A stretch of 16,066 bases of DNA from positions 1 to 16,066 of the forward strand of contig NZ_CAMLGT010000054.1 in NCBI RefSeq assembly GCF_946479605.1, read 5' to 3'. The notes below the pieces were generated by a model, which saw only the letters and a program-made list of their open reading frames with translations, did no database searches and was not told where the DNA came from. The DNA is from an uncultured Lacibacter sp. GTDB taxonomy: Bacteria > Bacteroidota > Bacteroidia > Chitinophagales > Chitinophagaceae. Below are positions 7,903-14,240 of this stretch, piece after piece; positions within the stretch are counted from its first letter, which is position 1, and each line of letters opens with the position of its first letter. Made by a program: the position numbers and the translations under genes.

Positions 7903-9399
7903 ATGAAATATAGAAATATTAAAAAAGCATTGATCGTTTTTGCTGCCGCCACTGCAACATTGCAGGCGTGTACCAAAAAGGAAGTAATCGAATTGACTCC
8001 CGAATTTTCACTTGATGCCTTATCAAACCCTTCTACAATGAAACAGGTAGAAGAAGTGCTGGTAGGTGCTTATTCAAGATTCCGTGCAGCTGACTATTAT
8101 GGCTCAGGTAGCGGAACCGGGGCAGGCTGGGCGTTAATGCCTGATGTTTTGAGTGACAACCTTTACGAGGTAACCGCTGAAACGTTAGCAAACTCCAGGG
8201 CAATGGCTGATTGGATCTACAATGCATCAACTGGCCAGGCGTTTAACCTGTACCAGGCACCTTACAATGTTATTGCAGCTGCAAACATTGTATTGCGTGA
8301 TGTAGATAAGTTTACTACTCCGCAAAATCAAACCCTTGCAAACAGGTTAAAAGGTCAGGCGTATGCAATAAGAGCATTAGCTCATTTTGATCTGATGCGC
8401 TATTTTGCTACAAGCTTCGACAGAAACAGTACTACAGCATTGGTATTAGGTTATACAACTGAATTCACAGTGTCTTCAGCATTAAAACCTGCTCGTCTTT
8501 CAAACAAGGATTATTACGATAAGTTGTATAGTGATATCAACCAGGCAATCACTTTACTTGGCAATATCGATCAGCCAATTAACCCTGCAAGTGGCTTAAC
8601 ACGCCCTTACCTGGATCGTAATGCTGCTTATGCAATCTTAGCCCGTATTAATCTTTATGCAGGTGCATGGGCCGAAGCAGCTACTGCAGCTACAAATGCA
8701 TTGGCAAGTCGTCCGTTAGCAACTACACAAGCTGCTTTCTCTGGTATGTATAACCAAACAAACCGTGGCGAGATCATTTGGAATGTTCAGTTTGAAGCTG
8801 GTCAAAGTGGCCCCACTTTCCTTGTTTACTTTGTAACAAGTGCCCGTAACTATTTCCGTCCTGTTCCTGAAATTGTAACAACTACCGGAACATCAGGTTT
8901 GATTCAGAATAATGACATTCGTTACTCCGCTTTCTTTACTTCTATTGGAGCTGGGGGAATGGCACTTACTAAATACCAAGGTAAGGGTACTTCTACTGAT
9001 GGTGTAGCAAACTTCCCTGCAATTCGTAGCGGTGAAATGTATCTGATCCGTGCAGAAGCAAACGCACGTCTTGGCGGTGCTAATGAAGTAACTGCTTTGG
9101 CTGATTTGAATGCTTTACGTGCAGCAAGGATAGCTGGTTATGTACCGGAAGTTCTTTCTGGTACTGCACTTCTCAACGCAATTGCTGATGAAAGAAGAAG
9201 GGAGTTGATTGGCGAAGGCCATCGCTTCTTTGATCTGAAACGTACAACACGTACTATCCAACGTGGAAGTATTTGCGGTACCGCAGCTTCATCTGCCGGC
9301 GATTGTACACTTGCTCCAACAGACAGAGAATGGGCAATGCCGATTCATGAACAGATCCGCAATGCAAATCCTAACTTGGCTCAGAACCCTGGTTATTAA
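7903..9399 (+). CDS. SusD/RagB family surface nutrient-binding lipoprotein (first copy)
   Basis: The 498-residue product is a SusD-like lipoprotein that sits as a lid on SusC at the cell surface and captures substrate. The signal peptide ends in the lipobox LQAC, with the lipidated Cys at 23. The helical, TPR-rich SusD fold is supported by YNVIAAANIVLRDVDKF, the LKGQAYAIRALAHFDLMRYFA helix (about 150-170), RNAAYAILARINLYAGAWAEA, and GEMYLIRAEANARLGG followed by DERRRELIGEGHRFFDLKRT near the C-terminus. It ends with the family-typical ANPNLAQNPGY. Two cysteines, 458 and 468, lie close together near the end and could form a disulfide in the envelope. It is 21 nt downstream of susC and certainly cotranscribed; a terminator follows directly. 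No enzyme gene is linked, so the ligand is not predictable. Confidence 0.95.
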   Translation: MKYRNIKKALIVFAAATATLQACTKKEVIELTPEFSLDALSNPSTMKQVEEVLVGAYSRFRAADYYGSGSGTGAGWALMPDVLSDNLYEVTAETLANSRAMADWIYNASTGQAFNLYQAPYNVIAAANIVLRDVDKFTTPQNQTLANRLKGQAYAIRALAHFDLMRYFATSFDRNSTTALVLGYTTEFTVSSALKPARLSNKDYYDKLYSDINQAITLLGNIDQPINPASGLTRPYLDRNAAYAILARINLYAGAWAEAATAATNALASRPLATTQAAFSGMYNQTNRGEIIWNVQFEAGQSGPTFLVYFVTSARNYFRPVPEIVTTTGTSGLIQNNDIRYSAFFTSIGAGGMALTKYQGKGTSTDGVANFPAIRSGEMYLIRAEANARLGGANEVTALADLNALRAARIAGYVPEVLSGTALLNAIADERRRELIGEGHRFFDLKRTTRTIQRGSICGTAASSAGDCTLAPTDREWAMPIHEQIRNANPNLAQNPGY

Positions 9400-9416
9400 T
9401 CTTTGAATCGAAATAG

Positions 9417-9447
9417 AAAAATGCTCCCATCGGGAGCATTTTTTTTT
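9417..9447 (+). terminator. Intrinsic terminator of first susCD unit
   Basis: ATGCTCCC (9421-9428) pairs with GGGAGCAT (9432-9439) around a three-base loop. The stem is flanked by an A-run upstream and followed by nine T. It lies 18 nt after the susD stop. The stem is identical to that of the terminator after the second susD. Confidence 0.93.
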
Positions 9448-9592
9448 GCCTGCTTTTATCGGACAACGAATAACTCCGATTGCTACTTGAAGCAGTATGG
9501 TTTAATTTTTTTGAATAAAAGAGATTAACACCTTCGGAAATTGTAAAAAAGCGTGTAGGTTTTTGCCGCTTTATTATGGCGTTTCTTAATTA

Positions 9593-9610
9593 AGATGCAA
9601 AGCAGCATCT
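9593..9610. repeat. Small inverted repeat upstream of second susC
   Basis: AGATGC and GCATCT form a perfect 6-bp inverted repeat with a six-base spacer, 30 nt upstream of the shared control element at 9641. It has no counterpart before the first susC. It may be an operator or chance; the rest of the 9448-9640 gap shows nothing recognisable. Confidence 0.2.
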
Positions 9611-9640
9611 GACATTACCTTTTGTCGGTTGAATGAAAAA

Positions 9641-9673
9641 AAATTGTTAATATTTTTCCATATTTTAGAAACC
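9641..9673 (+). promoter_or_regulatory. Putative 5' control element of second susCD unit
   Basis: This is the counterpart of the element at 4861-4893: AAATTGTTAA, then TTTTCC, TATTTT and GAAACC in the same register, ending 14 nt before the susC start. Differences fall mainly in the middle of the element. Conservation in noncoding DNA between two diverged genes argues that it is functional, most simply as the promoter. Confidence 0.5.
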
Positions 9674-9687
9674 TAAACAACTGCAAA

Positions 9688-12600
9688 ATGAGAAAATTTC
9701 TAGGAATGACAATAGTCTTTCTATTGTCCATGTGCCAGCTATGGGCACAAACAAAAACAGTAACAGGAAAAGTTACAGATGCAAACGGAATGGCTCTGTC
9801 TGGTGTTTCAGTTAAAGTAAAAGGCTCCAGCGAAGGAACATCTACAGGAAATGATGGAGCATTCTCTATCTCAATGCCAAAGGGATTAAACACATTGATT
9901 TTTTCAAGTATTGGTTTTGATGATCAGGAGGTGGACGTAAAAGGCAATGTGCTTAATATTACACTTAGCCAAACTTCTAAAACACTGAATGAGGTTGTAA
10001 TTACAGGTTATGGAACCCAGGTTAAGCGGGATGTAACGAGTGTTATTGCAAGAGTAAAAGGATCTGACGTTCAAAATATGCCGGTGGCCGATCTGTCTCA
10101 AACTTTGCAGGGACGGGCAGCTGGTGTTTTCGTGGAGGCACAAAATGGTAAAATTGGTGAAGGCATTAAAATAAGAGTTCGGGGTGCCAGTTCACTCAAC
10201 GGTAGCAATGAGCCACTGTACGTTGTAGATGGAGTGCCTTTGGTAGGTGGTGTTTTTGGAAGTGCTTCTTCTGATATTAATTTTAATGACGTTGAATCGT
10301 TTGATATTCTAAAAGATGCATCTGCTGCAGCAATTTACGGTAGCCGGGCAGCTAATGGTGTTATTCTTATCACCACCAAAAGAGGCAAAGCAGGTAAAAC
10401 AAAATTTACGCTCAATACACAATATGGCTTTCAAAATCCTACCAATAAAAGAGGCTTTTTAAATGCAGCAGAATACATTGAGCTGTTTAGGGAAGCGGCT
10501 ATTAATACGGCAAAGTATCATTACAACAGGGCAGGTAATGATAGGGGATATGCCAGCGAAGCAGCTGCAATTGCTGACATGATCACATATGTTGAAAACA
10601 GGTTTACACGTTATAGCGGTTACAGCGATTGGCGCACACTTCAAACAGATAATAATTGGGAAGACGCAGCTTTCAACGATAATGCCGGTACAAGTAATAT
10701 TGAATTAAGTGCACAGGGCGGTACAGAAAAGAACAAATTCTACCTGAGTGGTGGTATTAATAACCAGGATGGTATTTTGATTGCAAACAAATTCAAACGG
10801 ATGAGTTTGCGTTTCAATATGGATAACCAAATGACAAATTGGTTAAAAGTGGGTTTGAATATGAGCCTTGTTAAAACAGACAGGAAAAGACTTTCTGCAG
10901 ACAATGCGTTTAACACACCCATGCAATTAGTTGCTATGTCTCCCATTACTCCTTTCCGGAATCAGCAAGGAGTCTTATATAATACTCCAACAACAACGTA
11001 TTATAATGGCTTGATCGATGTGGAAGATGCGCAGAATAATGCAAGAGGTTATCGGAACCAGGGAAATATATACGCCGAAAGCAGAATTGTTAAAGGACTT
11101 ATACTTCGGAATGAACTGGGGCTTGATATGGTTAACCAAAGTGATGAACGTTTTTGGGGAAGCCGTACCGATGGCGGTGCCGGAATTGGAGGTGCAGCGT
11201 GGGCGCAGTGGTTTAGAAACACCCGTTGGACAACAAATAACTACTTTAACTATGTAACTACAATAAGTGATAAACACAAAGTAGATGCTACTGTGGGTAT
11301 GAGTTTTGAAAACCGTTACGATGAGTATTCATTCGTCGAAGGTGAAAATTTCGCTGATGAAACAATCAAAACATTGGCTGGTGCAAGTACTATTACCGGC
11401 GGAAGAACCACGCATGATATGAACAATCTTGTTTCATATTTTGCACGTGCGAACTACAGCTTTAACGGCAAATATTTGCTCAGTTTAAATGCGAGAATAG
11501 ATGGCGACTCCAGATTTGGAAGTAATTACAAGTATGGTACATTCCCAAGTGTGTCTGCAGGTTGGATCATAAGTGACGAAGAGTTTTTGAAAAACAGCAA
11601 ATGGCTCAGCTTCTTAAAACTTCGTGCCAGCTATGGTATTGTTGGAAATAACTCAGGTGTTGGTTTTTACTCTTCAATACCACAGTATGGCAGTGTAAAA
11701 TATGGAACAACAGGTGCAGGGTTAACCATAACCAATTTTGGTAATGATGATCTTCGCTGGGAAAAGGTATCAACAACTGATGTTGGTTTTGAATTTGGGT
11801 TACTTAACAATCGTATAAGTGGCGAATTCAGTTGGTACAATAAAAAGACAACAGATATGCTGCTGGCTGTACCAACTCCTTCAACTTCAGGAACTACTTC
11901 TGTTTTAGGTAACATTGGTGAAATGGAAAACAAGGGTATTGAAATATCTCTGAACTCAGTTAATATCAGTACTCGTGATTTCAAGTGGACAACCAGCGTT
12001 AACGCAGCAAGAAATAAAAATAAAATGCTGAAACTGGATGGACAGCAAAAAGAAATATTACCAAGTGATGCCCGCTTCTCAAATGCAGTAATTATTGGCC
12101 AGCCTATTGGCGTTTTTTATGGAGTGAGATATGCCGGGGTAGATCCTGCTAATGGCGATCCATTGTTTTACGAGCAGGATGGCAAAACAAAAACGAATGT
12201 TTACGGTGATGCCGGAAAATTTATTATTGGCGACCCCAATCCCGATTGGATCGCTGGCATTAGTAATACCATTTCATGGAAAGGTCTTGAACTGACGTTT
12301 TTATTTCAAGGAGTATTTGGCAACCAGGTTCAAGATGGTGCCGGTGGATTCATGAGTGCCAGTGCAGACTGGTTCGACAATCAAACACGTGATCAATTGA
12401 AGCGTTGGAGAAAACCGGGTGATATTACCAATGTGCCGGAAGCCCGTTTAAACAGATTTGGTGATTTTGACAGTCCAAGTATGAGTACAAGGTATATATA
12501 TGATGCCAGCTATGTTCGTTTGAAGAATCTGACCTTGGGTTATAATCTGCCCCAAAACATTTTAAGCAAAGCCAGACTTTCAAATGTCCGCATCTATGTA

Positions 12601-12753
12601 AGTGCAGTTAATCTTTTAACCTTTACAAAATACCCAGGCTGGGACCCTGAAGTGAATACTGATTATCGTGCAGGGAATGTAAACCAGGGAAGTGACTTTT
12701 ATGCGGCACCGCAAATTAAAAGTGTTGTGTTTGGTTTAACTGTTGGACTCTAA
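9688..12753 (+). CDS. SusC/RagA family TonB-dependent outer-membrane transporter (second copy)
   Basis: The 1021-residue product has the full SusC layout. It has a signal peptide of 20 residues ending LWA before QTK, a carboxypeptidase-regulatory-like domain (about 24-95), a TonB-box-like NEVVITGYGT (101-110), a plug with KIRVRGASSLNGSNEPLYVV and ILKDASAAAIYGSRAANG (208-224), and a long beta-barrel ending SVVFGLTVGL. It would take up an oligomeric nutrient delivered by the SusD encoded 23 nt downstream. Its plug motifs are closer to the family consensus than those of the first copy. The first 20 residues nearly match the first copy (MRKFLGMTIV versus MRKLLGLTLS), while barrel regions differ widely in sequence and in several loops, which suggests different substrates. 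No STN domain is present. The ATG start is fixed by the signal peptide and the upstream element. Confidence 0.96.
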   Translation: MRKFLGMTIVFLLSMCQLWAQTKTVTGKVTDANGMALSGVSVKVKGSSEGTSTGNDGAFSISMPKGLNTLIFSSIGFDDQEVDVKGNVLNITLSQTSKTLNEVVITGYGTQVKRDVTSVIARVKGSDVQNMPVADLSQTLQGRAAGVFVEAQNGKIGEGIKIRVRGASSLNGSNEPLYVVDGVPLVGGVFGSASSDINFNDVESFDILKDASAAAIYGSRAANGVILITTKRGKAGKTKFTLNTQYGFQNPTNKRGFLNAAEYIELFREAAINTAKYHYNRAGNDRGYASEAAAIADMITYVENRFTRYSGYSDWRTLQTDNNWEDAAFNDNAGTSNIELSAQGGTEKNKFYLSGGINNQDGILIANKFKRMSLRFNMDNQMTNWLKVGLNMSLVKTDRKRLSADNAFNTPMQLVAMSPITPFRNQQGVLYNTPTTTYYNGLIDVEDAQNNARGYRNQGNIYAESRIVKGLILRNELGLDMVNQSDERFWGSRTDGGAGIGGAAWAQWFRNTRWTTNNYFNYVTTISDKHKVDATVGMSFENRYDEYSFVEGENFADETIKTLAGASTITGGRTTHDMNNLVSYFARANYSFNGKYLLSLNARIDGDSRFGSNYKYGTFPSVSAGWIISDEEFLKNSKWLSFLKLRASYGIVGNNSGVGFYSSIPQYGSVKYGTTGAGLTITNFGNDDLRWEKVSTTDVGFEFGLLNNRISGEFSWYNKKTTDMLLAVPTPSTSGTTSVLGNIGEMENKGIEISLNSVNISTRDFKWTTSVNAARNKNKMLKLDGQQKEILPSDARFSNAVIIGQPIGVFYGVRYAGVDPANGDPLFYEQDGKTKTNVYGDAGKFIIGDPNPDWIAGISNTISWKGLELTFLFQGVFGNQVQDGAGGFMSASADWFDNQTRDQLKRWRKPGDITNVPEARLNRFGDFDSPSMSTRYIYDASYVRLKNLTLGYNLPQNILSKARLSNVRIYVSAVNLLTFTKYPGWDPEVNTDYRAGNVNQGSDFYAAPQIKSVVFGLTVGL

Positions 12754-12776
12754 TTAATCAACCCAAAAAGATTATC

Positions 12777-14132
12777 ATGAAAAAAATAGCAATATTTATA
12801 ATGCTGGCTGGCCTTGTAACAATGACAGCCTGCGACAAAAAACTAAATCTGGTCAACCCTCAATCAATAGGCGCAGCAGATGCATTTTCAACAAGCGATA
12901 AAGTAAAGAAGGTTTTGGTAGCTAATTATGCAGCGATGGGAGCTGCCAGTTTATTTGGTGGTGATGCATTATGGATGAGTGAACTTATGGCAAGTGGTGG
13001 AGATTTAAATTGGGTAGGTACTTTTCCGGAACCTAAACAAATATGGGGTAAAACTATTCTTATAAGTAATAGTTATGTGGCAGCAACTTATTCACAGGCC
13101 TACAGGGTTATTTTTAACGCAAACAATATCCTGGCAAATATTTCTGTAGTTGCGGCTGGGGAGCAGGCTAAGGTGTCTGCTGAGGCAAAGTTTCAACGTG
13201 CTTTGGCCTATTTTGAATTGGTTAAGTTTTTCGGCGAGAAACCATATTTTGCCGGAGGTGCGGCTACTTTAAAAGGTGTGCCACTTATTACTGCGCCAGG
13301 TCCCAATACTCCACAGGATGCAGCTTATCTGCTACCCAGGTCAAGTGTTGAGGCTGTTTATCAACAAATAATTACTGATCTTACTCAGGCAGAAACAGAT
13401 CTTCCTGCTAAGAATGGCTTTTATGCAAATAAACCTTCGGCATCATTGGCACTGGCAAGAGTTTACTTACAACAAGATAAGTTTGCTGAAGCAAGAGATG
13501 CTGCTCATCGCTGTATTACTGTTGCTGAAGCAAATGGATTTTCTCTTGTGGCCAACTATAGCAGTGCGTTCAACAATTCAGCCAACACAACAGAAGATTT
13601 GTTTGCAATGCAGGTTACAGACCAGGCTGGTACAAATAGCTGTTTTACTTTTTTTAGTACAGATACCTATGGTGCAAGAGATGGTGACATAGAAGTTACA
13701 GCTGCTCATTACAATAAATACAGTGTACTTGATACACGTCGTAATCTTTTCTTCTTTGAATATGGCGAGTGGCGTTGTGGTAAATGGAGAGATATTTACA
13801 AAAACGTAAAAATTATGCGTTTGGCGGAAGCATACTTAACAAGAGCAGAATGCAACAGACGTTTAGGTACAACCACAGGAGCAACACCAGAAACGGATTT
13901 GCATAAAACAAGAGGCAGGGCAGGATTAGTGTTACTTCCTGCTCCTACATTGCAACAAATATTGGATGAAAGAGAATTGGAACTTGCATTTGAAGGGCAA
14001 GGTTTGTGGGATGCTAAACGTTTGCGATTAACTGTTGATGGCAATGCCTGGAATTCAGATAAAATGACTTTCCCTATTCCATTAAGAGAGAGAAATGTGA
14101 ACCCAGATCTGGCTCAGAATCCTGGGTATTAA
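12777..14132 (+). CDS. SusD/RagB family surface nutrient-binding lipoprotein (second copy)
   Basis: The 451-residue product is a SusD-like lipoprotein, shorter than the first copy (498). The signal peptide MKKIAIFIMLAGLVTMTAC puts the lipidated cysteine at 19. Family features are AYRVIFNANNILANI, KFQRALAYFELVKFFGEKPYF, SASLALARVYLQQDKFAEARDAAHRC, KIMRLAEAYLTRAECNRRLG, and the C-terminal DERELELAFEGQGLWDAKRLRL, ending NPDLAQNPGY. It would form the lid of the SusC encoded immediately upstream and bind its ligand outside the cell. Cys residues in the mature part (HRC, NSC, WRC, AEC regions) are more numerous than in the first copy. The two SusD proteins are clearly paralogues but far from identical, which fits different ligands. 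An intrinsic terminator closes the unit 14 nt after the stop. Confidence 0.95.
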   Translation: MKKIAIFIMLAGLVTMTACDKKLNLVNPQSIGAADAFSTSDKVKKVLVANYAAMGAASLFGGDALWMSELMASGGDLNWVGTFPEPKQIWGKTILISNSYVAATYSQAYRVIFNANNILANISVVAAGEQAKVSAEAKFQRALAYFELVKFFGEKPYFAGGAATLKGVPLITAPGPNTPQDAAYLLPRSSVEAVYQQIITDLTQAETDLPAKNGFYANKPSASLALARVYLQQDKFAEARDAAHRCITVAEANGFSLVANYSSAFNNSANTTEDLFAMQVTDQAGTNSCFTFFSTDTYGARDGDIEVTAAHYNKYSVLDTRRNLFFFEYGEWRCGKWRDIYKNVKIMRLAEAYLTRAECNRRLGTTTGATPETDLHKTRGRAGLVLLPAPTLQQILDERELELAFEGQGLWDAKRLRLTVDGNAWNSDKMTFPIPLRERNVNPDLAQNPGY

Positions 14133-14146
14133 GCTTTGTTCGCATT

Positions 14147-14178
14147 AAAAAATGCTCCCCAACGGGAGCATTTTTTTT
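14147..14178 (+). terminator. Intrinsic terminator of second susCD unit
   Basis: AATGCTCCC (14151-14159) pairs with GGGAGCATT (14164-14172) around a four-base loop, with an A-run before and T-run after. The core stem ATGCTCCC/GGGAGCAT is the same as at 9421-9439; only the loop differs (ATC versus CAAC). Confidence 0.93.
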
Positions 14179-14240
14179 GCACTTACCTTGCAACAGAATT
14201 AACTATTTTTGCCAACACTTGTTAGTTATCTGTTGTTAAT

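Noticed and set aside
4843..14178. Mobile or horizontally acquired island carrying the susCD units
   Set aside because: No integrase, transposase, tRNA, flanking direct repeats or obvious composition change was seen; genes read like the chromosomal neighbours.
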